64,000 nucleotides of DNA from Skermanella aerolata KACC 11604 (GCF_000936425.1 NZ_AVFK01000008.1:1-64000), one strand, 5' to 3'; counted from the stretch's first letter, positions 26,031 to 34,653 are shown. Made by a program: numbers and translations. Notes: generated from the letters alone by a model not told the origin.

Positions 26031-27128
26031 TCAAGCGCCGAGGGCCTGTTCGCGAATGGTCAGATAGGCCTGATCGCTCCACTTGCTCCAGGCCCGCGAT
26101 TTTTGCAGGGCGTTGGTGAAGGACGCGTGGACCTTGCCGGCCAGTTCGCTGGACGCAGCGATTTCCGTCAGCACTTCCTTGGTCGCCCGGCCCATCTCGG
26201 CGACGACGTCGTCCGGCCATGTGCGCGGCTGGACCCCATGGTCGCGGACCAGCGGCTCCAGCGAGATGGCGTTGTGCCAGTTGAAGTCGGCCAGAGTCGT
26301 GGTCGCGGTGGCCTGTGCCGCCGCCGCGACGATCTGCTGGAGATCCTTCGGCAGGGCGTCATATTTCTGCTTGTTGACGCTGATCTCCAGGGCCGGTCCG
26401 CCCTCGTGGAAGGCGGGCAGGTAATAGTATTTGGCGATCTGGTGCAGGCCGAACGCAAGGTCGTTCCATGGTCCGACCCATTCCGCCGCGTCGACCGCGC
26501 CGGACTGGAGCGCGGCGAAGATCTCGCCCGGCGGCGTCAGCACGACGTTGACGCCCATCTTCTGCATCACGGCGCCGCCGAGGCCGGCGATCCGGAACTT
26601 GCGGCCGCGAAGGTCGGCCAAGCTCTTGACCTCCCGGACGAACCAGCCGCCGGCCTGTACGCCGCTGCTGCCGGCGTAGAGCGGCTTGACGCCGAACGGG
26701 GCATAGGCCTCGTCCCAAAGCTGCTGTCCACCACCGAAATAGAGCCAGGCTGCATGTTCGGTCGCGTTCAGGCCGAACGGAACGCCGGTGAACCAGTGGA
26801 ACACCGGGCTTTTGCCCTGCCAGTAATAGGGGGTCGCGTGCAGCATATCGGCGGTGCCGCTGACGACGGCGTCGAACGCTTCGAACGGCGGCACCAGCTC
26901 GCCCGCCGCATAGAGCTTGACCGAGAGCCGGCCGCCGCTGAGGGCCGTGATCATGTCGGCGGCCCGTTGCGCATTGACGCCGACTCCAGGAGCGTTCTTG
27001 GGCCAGGAGGTGACCATGGTCCACTGCTGGCGGCCCTGCGAGATCGCCGGCGCCGGGAACGAGGATGCCGCACCGAGCGCCGCCGCTCCGCCGATGGCGC
27101 CTGTGGTGATGAATTGACGTCTTTTCAT
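26031..27128 (-). CDS. TRAP transporter substrate-binding protein DctP family
   Basis: 365 residues with a twin-arginine-like signal (MKRRQFITTGAIGGAAALG). The mature part has the DctP motifs VTSWPKNAPGV, KLYAAGELVPPFEAFDAV and the late FRIAGLGGAVMQKMG block with the ligand-binding Arg. It resembles the monocarboxylate/2-oxoacid (TakP-like) subgroup that dimerises. ATG 27128 has AGAGG about 5 bp upstream and begins the signal peptide; the longer frame to 27176 is rejected. No DctQ or DctM permease is nearby, so it is an orphan receptor in this window. Confidence 0.92.
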   Translation of the reverse strand: MKRRQFITTGAIGGAAALGAASSFPAPAISQGRQQWTMVTSWPKNAPGVGVNAQRAADMITALSGGRLSVKLYAAGELVPPFEAFDAVVSGTADMLHATPYYWQGKSPVFHWFTGVPFGLNATEHAAWLYFGGGQQLWDEAYAPFGVKPLYAGSSGVQAGGWFVREVKSLADLRGRKFRIAGLGGAVMQKMGVNVVLTPPGEIFAALQSGAVDAAEWVGPWNDLAFGLHQIAKYYYLPAFHEGGPALEISVNKQKYDALPKDLQQIVAAAAQATATTTLADFNWHNAISLEPLVRDHGVQPRTWPDDVVAEMGRATKEVLTEIAASSELAGKVHASFTNALQKSRAWSKWSDQAYLTIREQALGA

Positions 27129-27251
27129 GTCGCCTCTCTTGATGGAAGCCTGTCCGGCACCTCTTTGGGGCGGCATAGTGCCTTCTCCGCCGTCGCGTTA
27201 CAACGCGTTCGGAAGCCGCGCCCGGTCATGTGCGATCCAGTCCGGTTCGAA

Positions 27252-27623
27252 TCAGTTCAGCGGTTCGCCGCGCGTGACCGGCTGGACCGGCGCCGTAAGG
27301 GGAGCGGGCGCACCGGTCGCTCCGCCGTTCTGGTTCGACGGATAAGGCTGCGAGGCACCGGGATCGGCCGGATAAGTCTGGGTCGGGTAGTTCTGGGTAG
27401 GGTAGTTCTGGTTCGGATAAGCCTGCTCCTGCTGCACCGCCTGATCGGTGTCGCCGCCCGCCGGTCCGTATCCCTGCTGGCTGCGGGCCTGGATCTCCGG
27501 ATCACGCTCCACCCGGTTGATGACGTATTTGGTGCCGTCGCTGACGCCGCTGGCGATCATTCCGACCAGACCGCAGCCGGACAGCATCATCACCGCCGGT
27601 AAAGCCAGGAACACGATGCGCAT
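27252..27623 (-). CDS. Small Tyr/Pro/Asn-rich lipoprotein
   Basis: 123 residues. A lipoprotein signal with lipobox LSGC precedes a short hydrophobic/Gly region, then a low-complexity tail containing near-repeats of YPNQN and YPTQN/YPTQT. No domain recognised. It is probably lipidated and exposed to the periplasm or outer membrane. It lies 123 bp upstream of the DctP gene on the same strand and diverges from the PuuA-like gene. Function unknown. Confidence 0.72.
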   Translation of the reverse strand: MRIVFLALPAVMMLSGCGLVGMIASGVSDGTKYVINRVERDPEIQARSQQGYGPAGGDTDQAVQQEQAYPNQNYPTQNYPTQTYPADPGASQPYPSNQNGGATGAPAPLTAPVQPVTRGEPLN

Positions 27624-27663
27624 GCAATCCCCCTTGTCATATCGTCCCCTGCGCTAAAGCCAA

Positions 27664-27684
27664 GGTGCTTCCGGCGCAAGCACC
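27664..27684. promoter_or_regulatory. Hairpin in the divergent lipoprotein/puuA-like spacer
   Basis: A perfect 7-bp stem GGTGCTT/AAGCACC with a 7-nt loop. It lies about 40 bp upstream of the lipoprotein start and 150 bp upstream of the glutamine synthetase-like start. Role unknown. Confidence 0.3.
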
Positions 27685-27834
27685 AAATGCGATCCGCTCT
27701 CCGAAAGCGACCTCTTCAGGGAGATGGACAAAATGCATACACCCACTGGCGCGTTTTGCCGGCAAGACCCATAATGCAGGCCATCGAGCGCAACAAAGCG
27801 GAGCCGGCGGGGGTGCGCCCGCGCCGTCATATAT

Positions 27835-29178
27835 ATGAACCTGCTCAGTGATTTCATTCAGCGCCACCAGATCACCGAAGTCGAGTGCCTGGTCCCGGAC
27901 ATGTCCGGGATCGCGCGCGGCAAGATCCTGCCGGCTGAAAAGTTCCTCCGCATCCTGCGCGAGCGCGGGCTCCGCATGCCCGAGGCGATCTTCATCCAGA
28001 CCGTCACGGGCGAATATCCCGACGACGAGGACGTGACCAGCCCGGCCAATTCCGACATCTACATGCGGCCGGATGAGAACACGATCCGCCTCGTCCCCTG
28101 GTACACCGAGGCGACCGCCCAAGTGATCAGCGACTGCGACTATGCCGACGGCAGCCCGGTGGATATCTCGCCGCGCTGGGTCCTGAAGCGGGTGCTCGAA
28201 CTGTACGACGCGCGCGGCTGGAAGCCGATCGTGGCGCCGGAGCTGGAGTTTTTCCTGGTCCAGGTCAACAAGGACCCGGACTATCCGCTGGTGCCGCCGG
28301 TCGGCCGCTCCGGCCGTACCGAGAGCGGGCGTCAGGCCTACGGCATCGACGCGGTCAACGAATTCGATCCGATCTTCGAGGATGTCTACGACTACTGCGA
28401 AGCCCAGCGGATCGACATCGACACGCTGACCCATGAAGCTGGCGCCGCGCAGATCGAGATCAACTTCAATCACGGCGACCCGCTGGAACTGGCCGATCAG
28501 GTCTTCCTGTTCAAGCGCACCGTCCGCGAGACCGCCATCCGCCACAATGTCTACGCGACCTTCATGGCAAAGCCGATGCAGGGCGAGCCGGGCAGCGCCA
28601 TGCACGTCCACCAAAGCGTGGTGGAGAAGGATACCGGGCGTAACCTGTTCTCGACCGACCAGGGCGAGGACACGCCCCTTTTCCTCAGCCACATCGCCGG
28701 CCTCCAGAAGTACCTGCCGTCGGCGATGCCGCTGCTGGCCCCCAACGTCAATTCCTACCGCCGGCTGATTGCCGGGTCCGATGCGCCGATCAACGTCCAC
28801 TGGGGACGCGACAACCGCACCACCGGCTTCCGCGTGCCGGTGTCGCCGCCCGAATCGCGCCGTGTCGAGAACCGCGTGGCCGGAGCGGACGCCAACCCGT
28901 ATTTGGCAATGGCAGCCTCGCTCGCATGCGGTTATCTGGGCATGATCCAGGATCTGGAGCCGACAGACCCGGTCAAGGGCAGCGCCCACCGGCTGGCCTA
29001 TACCCTGCCGCGTCACCAGTCCGACGCGATCAACAAGTTCAACGCCAGCAAGCCGCTCCGCGAGATCTTCGGCGAACGCTTCATCGCCGCCGTCACCCAT
29101 GTCAAGCAGGCTGAGTACGACGCCTACCAGCGGGTCATCAGCTCCTGGGAGCGGGAAAACCTGCTGCTGAACGTTTGA
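27835..29178 (+). CDS. Glutamine synthetase family: gamma-glutamylputrescine synthetase-like (PuuA)
   Basis: 447 residues, shorter than housekeeping GlnA. Metal and ATP motifs are present: PELEFFLVQ, AGAAQIEINFNHGDPL, AMHVHQSV and the late ESRRVENRVAGADANPYLA block. The start EVECLVPDMSGIARGK is typical of PuuA-type ligases, which join glutamate to putrescine or other amines with ATP. There is no adenylylation-site region of GlnA type. It is divergent from a lipoprotein and converges with the ThiY-like gene across a REP doublet. PuuB- and PuuR-like genes lie within 7 kb. The specific amine is inference. Confidence 0.88.
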   Translation: MNLLSDFIQRHQITEVECLVPDMSGIARGKILPAEKFLRILRERGLRMPEAIFIQTVTGEYPDDEDVTSPANSDIYMRPDENTIRLVPWYTEATAQVISDCDYADGSPVDISPRWVLKRVLELYDARGWKPIVAPELEFFLVQVNKDPDYPLVPPVGRSGRTESGRQAYGIDAVNEFDPIFEDVYDYCEAQRIDIDTLTHEAGAAQIEINFNHGDPLELADQVFLFKRTVRETAIRHNVYATFMAKPMQGEPGSAMHVHQSVVEKDTGRNLFSTDQGEDTPLFLSHIAGLQKYLPSAMPLLAPNVNSYRRLIAGSDAPINVHWGRDNRTTGFRVPVSPPESRRVENRVAGADANPYLAMAASLACGYLGMIQDLEPTDPVKGSAHRLAYTLPRHQSDAINKFNASKPLREIFGERFIAAVTHVKQAEYDAYQRVISSWERENLLLNV

Positions 29179-29209
29179 TCACCGAAGCCGGAATATTCCG
29201 ATCTGCCGA

Positions 29210-29322
29210 CGCGTCGATGTCGGGCTGAAGAGGCCCGACCTACGGGTGACGCCAGCCAGAAACGCCGACGCCACCACCGGATCGACTCCTAGGTCGGGCC
29301 TCTTCAGCCCGACATCGACGCG
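29210..29322. repeat. REP-like inverted doublet, family B
   Basis: Arms 29210-29242 and 29290-29322 are perfect 33-bp inverted copies. Each contains the palindrome GTCGGGC-CTCTTCA-GCCCGAC with a TAG head (GTAG on the left arm, CTAG on the right). The spacer is 47 bp. It sits between the convergent 3' ends of the PuuA-like and ThiY-like genes. Confidence 0.85.
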
Positions 29323-29328
29323 CTGGTA

Positions 29329-30300
29329 TCACTTCAGTTCAACGGCGTAGTCGTCCAGCTTGGGCACCGACGCGATAAGCTCACGTTCCTTCAGGAACTC
29401 CGCGAATCGGGTATAGCGCCGGGAGTCGAGGGCGCCGGGGCTATGGGCGAAGCGTGGCAGGGTATCGCGCCATGCACGCTTGTTGAGCTCGTCGTCCAGT
29501 TCCGGGTTCGCCTTGACGAACAGCTTCCATGACTCTTCCGGATGGTTGATCAGGTACAGCGTGCCGCGCTCGAGCGCTTCCAGGAAGCGGGGCAGCCGCT
29601 TGTCGGCGACGTTCTCCCGGTTCGCGACGACGACCAATTCGTCATAGGGCGGTACGCCCTCCTCCTCCGGGTAGAAGGCGCGGCCGGGCCGGCCTTCGAT
29701 GTCCATCTGGTTCAGTTCGAAGTTGCGGTAGGCGCCGACCACGGCATCGACCTGACCCGACAGCAAGGCGGGAGACAGGCTGAAATTGACGTTGACCAGC
29801 GACACGTCGGACAGCTTCAGCCCGGCTTTCTCCAGCATGGCGCCGAGCAGCGCGTCTTCCAGGCCGCCGACCGAATAGCCGACCTTGCGGCCCTTCAGGT
29901 CCTTGATCGACTTGACCGGACCGTCGGCCAGCACGACCACCGTGTTGAGCGGAGTCGAGATCAGCGTACCGATGCGGGTCAGCGGCAGTCCTTCCGCCGC
30001 CTGCATCTGAAGCTGCGGCTGGTAGGAGATCGCCAGATCGGCCTTGCCGGCGGCTACCAGCTTCGGCGGGTCGTTGGGGTCGGCGGGGGCGACCAGATCG
30101 ACGTCGAGACCGACTTCCCGGAAATAGCCCATCTCCTGCGCCACATAGAGCGGCGCGTGGTCCGGATTGACGAACCAGTCCAGCAGGACGGTCAGCTTGT
30201 CCTGGGCAAAGGCCGGGAGCGAGGTTACGAGTCCCGCCGCTATCACGGCGGCGCCTATGCCGGCCTTCAGCGCGGTCCTTCGCGATGCTGGAATACGCAT
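29329..30300 (-). CDS. thiY: ABC transporter substrate-binding protein, thiamine-precursor type (ThiY)
   Basis: 323 residues with an N-terminal signal sequence (ASRRTALKAGIGAAVIAAG, twin-Arg-like) and cleavage near AFAQD. The mature fold is NMT1/SsuA-like (LLDWFVNPDHAPLYVAQEMG), the form seen in ThiY receptors for formylaminopyrimidine/HMP. It is the last gene of an operon that starts with a TPP riboswitch, which strongly supports a pyrimidine-precursor ligand over alkanesulfonate or taurine. It lies 6 bp after the permease gene. The ligand itself is not proven by sequence. Confidence 0.88.
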   Translation of the reverse strand: MRIPASRRTALKAGIGAAVIAAGLVTSLPAFAQDKLTVLLDWFVNPDHAPLYVAQEMGYFREVGLDVDLVAPADPNDPPKLVAAGKADLAISYQPQLQMQAAEGLPLTRIGTLISTPLNTVVVLADGPVKSIKDLKGRKVGYSVGGLEDALLGAMLEKAGLKLSDVSLVNVNFSLSPALLSGQVDAVVGAYRNFELNQMDIEGRPGRAFYPEEEGVPPYDELVVVANRENVADKRLPRFLEALERGTLYLINHPEESWKLFVKANPELDDELNKRAWRDTLPRFAHSPGALDSRRYTRFAEFLKERELIASVPKLDDYAVELK

Positions 30301-30306
30301 GGGTGA

Positions 30307-31071
30307 TCAGTCCCTCTCATCGTTCGAATTTTTTGTCGGTTGCCAGGGCAGGGCGTGCCGGAGCAGCGCGTCCACCGCGAAGTAGAACGTCACGGAAATC
30401 ACGGCCAGGGTCAGCAACGCCGCGAACATCAGGTCCACCTGCATTCGTCCGTTGGCGTGAAGCATCAGGTAGCCGAGACCGGCCGATGCCCCGACCCATT
30501 CGCCCACGACAGCCCCGATCGGCGCCACCGCCGTCGCGACCCGCAGGCCGGAGGCGAAGGCGGGCAGGGCAGCCGGCAGCCGGACATGGATCAGCGTGCT
30601 CCAGCGCGACCCGCCCATGGTCTGGGCGAGGTCCAGCCAGCCCGGCTCGGTCCGCCGCAGCCCGTCGAAGAAGGCCGAAGTTACCGGGAAGTATATGATG
30701 AGCGTCGCCATCGCGATCTTGGACGCCATGCCGTAGCCCATCCACAGCACCAGCAGCGGTGCCAGTGCGAAGACGGGTATCGCCTGACTGAACACCAGCA
30801 CCGGCATCAGCCAGCGCCGCGCCGGCCGGAAATAGCTGAGGACCAGGGCCGTCACGGCGCCCAGCACGCCGCCGAGAGCCAGGCCGCCGAGGATTTCAGA
30901 TACCGTGAACAGGGCGTGGTAGCCGATGATGCCCGCGCGCTCGTACAGGGCCGCTGCCACCCGGACCGGATCGGGCAGGATGAAGCGCGGCACGCCGGTC
31001 GCCCAGACCAGCATCTGCCAGGCGACAACCAGCACCGCTGCGGTAACGGCGGGGCGGACGACCCGCATCAT
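30307..31071 (-). CDS. thiX: ABC transporter permease, thiamine-precursor type (ThiX)
   Basis: 254 residues with about six transmembrane helices and the binding-protein-dependent permease signature (GGSRWSTLIHVRLPAALPAFASGLRV split around EAA-like loop). It belongs to the SsuC/TauC/ThiX class. Its start overlaps the ATPase stop by 4 bp (ATGA-type), and the receptor follows 6 bp later. It should form the inner-membrane channel for a pyrimidine precursor of thiamine, given the upstream TPP riboswitch. Confidence 0.88.
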   Translation of the reverse strand: MMRVVRPAVTAAVLVVAWQMLVWATGVPRFILPDPVRVAAALYERAGIIGYHALFTVSEILGGLALGGVLGAVTALVLSYFRPARRWLMPVLVFSQAIPVFALAPLLVLWMGYGMASKIAMATLIIYFPVTSAFFDGLRRTEPGWLDLAQTMGGSRWSTLIHVRLPAALPAFASGLRVATAVAPIGAVVGEWVGASAGLGYLMLHANGRMQVDLMFAALLTLAVISVTFYFAVDALLRHALPWQPTKNSNDERD

Positions 31072-31835
31072 GACGCGAGCAGCCTGAGCAGGTCCGCCTG
31101 ACCCGCGAGAAGTGCCGGGGCGTCGGGCGGACGCGGCGGTGGTCCTGACGGCGAGATGGCGGGGCCGATCACCGCCGGCTGGCCGGCCATGACATGGATG
31201 TCGTGGCCCAGGCGCAGCGCTTCCAGCGGGTCATGGGTGACCAGCAGCACCGTCCGGCCCGTCAGCAGCCGGGCGGCCTCCTCCTGGAGCCGCAGCCGCG
31301 TGATGGCGTCCAGGGCGGAGAAAGGCTCGTCCATCAGGACGATCGGCCGGTCCTCCATCAGCGTGCGGGCAAGCGCCACGCGCTGCCGCATGCCGCCGGA
31401 AAGCTCGGCCGGCTTGGCCCGCAGGCGGTCGCCCAAGCCGACCTTGTCGAGCAGGTCCCGCGCCCGACCGGTCAGGGCGGGGCTTATCTTCTCTCCCCGG
31501 AGCCTGGAGCCGACCAGCACGTTATCCAGGGTGCTCAGCCACGGCAGCAGGAGGTCCTGCTGCGCCATATAGGCGACGCGGCCGGCAAGCGGTCCGCCGT
31601 CCTCGGCCGTCACTTCGGTCGGCGGTTCTGGGGCGGCCAGTCCGGCGATCAGCCGCAGCAGCGTCGTCTTGCCGACGCCGCTGGGACCGAGCAGGCAGGT
31701 CCATCGCCCGCCTTGCAGCGAGAAGTCGAGGCCGTCGAACACGGCGGCGCCATCGAAAGTCAGGCGCGCCCGCCGGATCGAAACGCCGACGGGGGGTATT
31801 GGAGCGGATGCGGAAGGCCGCACGATGTCGTGCAT
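31068..31835 (-). CDS. thiZ: ABC transporter ATP-binding protein, thiamine-precursor type (ThiZ)
   Basis: 255 residues. Walker A is GPSGVGKTT, the Q-loop YMAQQDLLLPW, the signature LSGGMRQRVALAR and Walker B IVLMDEPFSALD. It is the first gene of the riboswitch-controlled operon, with its ATG about 8 bp after the end of the conserved TPP element. The C-terminal Pro-rich stretch (SPSGPPPRPPDAPAL) is unusual but is followed by normal sequence. It energises the ThiX-ThiY importer; starvation for thiamine pyrophosphate should raise its expression. Confidence 0.9.
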   Translation of the reverse strand: MHDIVRPSASAPIPPVGVSIRRARLTFDGAAVFDGLDFSLQGGRWTCLLGPSGVGKTTLLRLIAGLAAPEPPTEVTAEDGGPLAGRVAYMAQQDLLLPWLSTLDNVLVGSRLRGEKISPALTGRARDLLDKVGLGDRLRAKPAELSGGMRQRVALARTLMEDRPIVLMDEPFSALDAITRLRLQEEAARLLTGRTVLLVTHDPLEALRLGHDIHVMAGQPAVIGPAISPSGPPPRPPDAPALLAGQADLLRLLAS

Positions 31836-31843
31836 GGGTCACT

Positions 31844-31930
31844 GATCCCTACGCCGGTATCAACCGGATCAGGTTCCAGGGGTCGTCCCGAGACTTGGGA
31901 CCTCTCAGCCGACCATCGGCTCCCCCCAGT
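31844..31930 (-). promoter_or_regulatory. TPP riboswitch (THI element)
   Basis: On the minus strand the conserved CTGAGAGG, ACCCCTGGAACCTGATCC and TACCGGCGTAGGGATCA blocks of the TPP aptamer are present in order, with a variable P3 stem. The AGGGA of the final strand is also the best ribosome binding site for the ATPase gene, 12 bp before its ATG, so ligand binding should block translation initiation. Confidence 0.95.
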
Positions 31931-31942
31931 GAGGTTGGGCAG

Positions 31943-31971
31943 ACTATTGCAAGTCCATGACGGTCTGGCAA
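31943..31971 (-). promoter_or_regulatory. Candidate sigma-70 promoter for the riboswitch operon
   Basis: On the minus strand TTGCCA (31966-31971), a 17-bp spacer and AATAGT (31943-31948) lie just upstream of the riboswitch, placing transcription start near 31936. Confidence 0.45.
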
Positions 31972-32036
31972 GCATCCCCGGCGATGTCCGGCCGATATAG
32001 TTGACGAACCCTGAACAGCGGCCTAGTTGACCTTCC

Positions 32037-33143
32037 ATGCTGACCAGACCCCTGTTCATCGGCAGCGAGATCTACCGGGCCTCCTCCTATGGCCGGAAGC
32101 ATCCGCTGGCGATCCCCCGAGTCTCCACCGCCATCGACCTTTCCCGCGCCATGGGCTGGCTGGACCACCGGTCGTATCTGGACAGTCCGATGGCGACGCC
32201 GGACCAGCTCGCCCGGTACCACGACCGGACCTATATCGATACCGTCCGGCGTGCGGAGGCGGACCAGCGGCTCGATCCGGAATCGCGCGACCGGTACAAC
32301 ATCGGCCGGCTGGAGAACCCGATCTTCGCCGAGGTCTTCCGCCGTCCCGCCACCGCTTCCGGCGGGTCGCTGATGGCGGGACGGCTGCTGGCCGAACATG
32401 AAGGCATAATCTACAACCCGGCGGGCGGGACCCATCACGGCATGCCCGACCGGGCCAGCGGCTTCTGCTATTTCAACGATCCTGTCCTTGGCATCCTGAC
32501 CATGCTCGACGGCGGGCTGGAGCGGGTCTACTACGTCGACCTGGATGCCCATCACGGCGACGGCGTGGAATACGGTTTCGCCGATGACGACAGAGTGCTG
32601 ACCGTGTCGGTCCACGAAGCCGGCCGCTGGCCCTATACCGGTAAGGTCGAGGAACGCGCCGGCGGCTTGGCGCGCAACCTGCCCGTTCCCATCGAGTTCA
32701 ACGATTCGGAACTGGCCTATATCGTGGACGAAGCGCTGATGCCGCTGGGCCGGCGGTTCGATGCCGACGCCGTCGTGATCCAGTGCGGCGCCGACGCGCT
32801 GGCCGACGATCCGATGAGCCGGCTCGGCCTGTCCAACCGAGCTCTGTGGGCGGCGGTCGCCGAGCTTTCGACGCTGGCGCCCCGTGTCCTGGTGCTGGGG
32901 GGTGGCGGCTACAATCCGTGGTCGGTCGGGCGCTGCTGGGCCGGCGTCTGGGCGACGCTCAACGGGATCGACCCCGATGTGCCCGTGACACCGGACGCGG
33001 AGGAAGTCCTGCGGGCGCTGACCTGGACCCGCCGGCAGGGACAGAACCCGCCGGAACACTGGTTCACCACGATAGCCGACGCGCCGCGCCCCGGACATGT
33101 GCGCGACGACATCCTGCGGATCGTCGATACCGTCATGGAATGA
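32037..33143 (+). CDS. Histone deacetylase family protein (AcuC-like)
   Basis: 368 residues, arginase/deacetylase fold. The active-site blocks are GTHHGMPDRASGFCYFND, YVDLDAHHGDGVEYGF (Zn ligands Asp and His) and IQCGADALADDPM (third Zn ligand), then LGGGGYNPWSVGR. Such proteins deacetylate acetyl-lysine or acetylated polyamines; the AcuC subgroup regulates acetyl-CoA synthetase. No acuA or acs lies nearby. A polyamine role is worth noting because of the Puu-like genes at 21-29 kb, but the sequence looks closer to AcuC than to acetylpolyamine amidohydrolases. Confidence 0.88.
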   Translation: MLTRPLFIGSEIYRASSYGRKHPLAIPRVSTAIDLSRAMGWLDHRSYLDSPMATPDQLARYHDRTYIDTVRRAEADQRLDPESRDRYNIGRLENPIFAEVFRRPATASGGSLMAGRLLAEHEGIIYNPAGGTHHGMPDRASGFCYFNDPVLGILTMLDGGLERVYYVDLDAHHGDGVEYGFADDDRVLTVSVHEAGRWPYTGKVEERAGGLARNLPVPIEFNDSELAYIVDEALMPLGRRFDADAVVIQCGADALADDPMSRLGLSNRALWAAVAELSTLAPRVLVLGGGGYNPWSVGRCWAGVWATLNGIDPDVPVTPDAEEVLRALTWTRRQGQNPPEHWFTTIADAPRPGHVRDDILRIVDTVME

Positions 33144-33218
33144 CGGGATGGCATGGCGGGACCTGCCCGGATGCTCAAATGCTTTACATATTCAAGGCGC
33201 TGCTGTAGCGACTGGAAC

Positions 33219-33692
33219 ATGGCTGCTGCGATTACCCGAATCCTCACCCTCGTCCTGCTGCTGGTTGCGGCCGGAACAGGGCCGCTCTACGCCTCTGAAA
33301 CCTTCCCGACGGGGCGCCTGACCATCGAGACCGCATCGGGCGGCAAATACGGCTTCGCGATCGAGATCGCGCAGACACCGCGCCAGATGGCCCAGGGCTT
33401 GATGTTCCGCGAACAACTGGCGCCCGACGCCGGCATGCTCTTCATCCTGCCGGCGACACAGACGATGTCGATGTGGATGAAGAACACGCTGATCCCGCTG
33501 GACATGGTCTTCATCGACACCGACGGCCGGATCGTGAACATCCACGAGCGCGCCGTTCCACATTCGCTCGACACGATCAGCTCGGCCGGCCCGGTCAAGG
33601 GCGTGCTGGAGATCGGCGGCGGGATGGCGTCGAAGCTCGGCATCCGCGCCGGCGACCGGGTCGTGCATGAGGCTTTCCAGCCTCCGAAGTGA
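33219..33692 (+). CDS. DUF192 family secreted protein
   Basis: 157 residues with a signal peptide (ITRILTLVLLLVAAGTG) and one DUF192 domain: RQMAQGLMFREQL, GMLFILPATQTMSMWMKNT and PLDMVFIDTDGRIV are the family hallmarks. Role unknown; periplasmic, possibly carbohydrate- or heme-related in some proposals. ATG 33219 starts the signal peptide; the frame is open to 33153. It follows the deacetylase gene by 75 bp and converges with the methyltransferase. Confidence 0.9.
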   Translation: MAAAITRILTLVLLLVAAGTGPLYASETFPTGRLTIETASGGKYGFAIEIAQTPRQMAQGLMFREQLAPDAGMLFILPATQTMSMWMKNTLIPLDMVFIDTDGRIVNIHERAVPHSLDTISSAGPVKGVLEIGGGMASKLGIRAGDRVVHEAFQPPK

Positions 33693-33716
33693 GGCTCGGG
33701 GATCAGGAGCCAGGGA

Positions 33717-34382
33717 TCAGGGGCGCTTCCGCGCCAGGGTCAGGCCGTCGCCCAGTGGCAGCATGACCTGGGTCACCCGCTCGTCGGCATGGACGAAGGC
33801 GTTGAAGGAACGGAACGTCTCCGTCTTCGGCTTGGTCGCCGCCGGGTCGACCACCGTGCCGCGCCACAGCGTATTGTCGATCGCGATCACGCCGCCGGGG
33901 CGGACGAGGGTCAGCGCCTGCTCGTAGTAGGAGGGGTAAAGCTCCTTGTCGGCGTCGATCAGGGCGAAGTCGAAGCTGCCCGCCGCCCCTTCGCCGACCA
34001 GGGCCGCCAGCGTATCGGAGGCGGGCGCCAGCCGCAGGTCGATCCTGTCGGCGACCCCGGCTTCTTCCCAGTAGCGCCGGGCGACATCGGTCCACTCCAC
34101 GCTGACGTCGCAGGCGACGACCTTGCCTTCCGGCGGAATCGCCAGAGCCGCGATCATGGCGCTGTAGCCGGTGAAGGTGCCGATATCGAGCGTCCGCCGC
34201 GCCCGCAGAAGTTCCAGCACCAGCGTCAGCAACTGTCCTTCTTCCGGGGCTATCTGATAGTGACCGTGGGTCAGCTTCGCCGTTTCGTCCCGCAGACGGG
34301 TAAGGATGGGCGGCTCGCGCAGCGAGTTGTCGAGGATGTACCGGTGGATGTCCGGAGGCAGGAAAACGGATTGCTGGGTCAA
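33717..34382 (-). CDS. O-methyltransferase, CCoAOMT-like class I SAM enzyme
   Basis: 221 residues. The SAM-binding motif LDIGTFTGYSAMIAALA, the Asp of motif II (VACDVSVEW) and the divalent-metal motif FDFALIDADKELYPSYYEQ with IAIDNTLWRG identify the caffeoyl-CoA-type bacterial O-methyltransferases, which methylate catechol-like hydroxyls. The substrate is not known. Standalone gene, convergent with DUF192. Confidence 0.9.
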   Translation of the reverse strand: MTQQSVFLPPDIHRYILDNSLREPPILTRLRDETAKLTHGHYQIAPEEGQLLTLVLELLRARRTLDIGTFTGYSAMIAALAIPPEGKVVACDVSVEWTDVARRYWEEAGVADRIDLRLAPASDTLAALVGEGAAGSFDFALIDADKELYPSYYEQALTLVRPGGVIAIDNTLWRGTVVDPAATKPKTETFRSFNAFVHADERVTQVMLPLGDGLTLARKRP

Positions 34383-34511
34383 CGCGAGACCTCGTCGGAA
34401 TTTTTCGGGGAAGGGCGGATCAGGAGGGATGGGACCGGTGGCTAATCGCCACAGGGTTACATATATATGCGGGTGGCGGAAATTTCTTGAGGAGAGTTCC
34501 AGAGCGGTGGG

Positions 34512-34540
34512 TTGCTGCCGTCTCGATCATGTTGTATGTC
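34512..34540 (+). promoter_or_regulatory. Candidate promoter of tRNA-Pro
   Basis: TTGCTG (34512-34517), a 17-bp spacer and TATGTC (34535-34540) lie 9 bp upstream of the mature tRNA start. Confidence 0.45.
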
Positions 34541-34549
34541 ACGCATCGG

Positions 34550-34626
34550 CGGAACGTAGCGCAGTCTGGTAGCGCATCTGCTTTGGGAGCAGAGGGTCCC
34601 GAGTTCGAATCTCGGCGTTCCGACCA
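34550..34626 (+). tRNA. tRNA-Pro (anticodon TGG)
   Basis: A 77-nt cloverleaf with encoded CCA. The acceptor arm CGGAACG/CGTTCCG pairs fully; the anticodon loop is TTTGGGA on a 5-bp TCTGC/GCAGA stem; the T loop is TTCGAAT on CCGAG/CTCGG. Discriminator A. Confidence 0.97.
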
Positions 34627-34653
34627 TTGCGAGAAGTCGTGGAGAAGCGAACC

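Noticed and set aside
23794-26067. 757-residue plus-strand ORF
   Set aside because: Antisense to the amine oxidase and PAP2 genes, both of which have full motifs.
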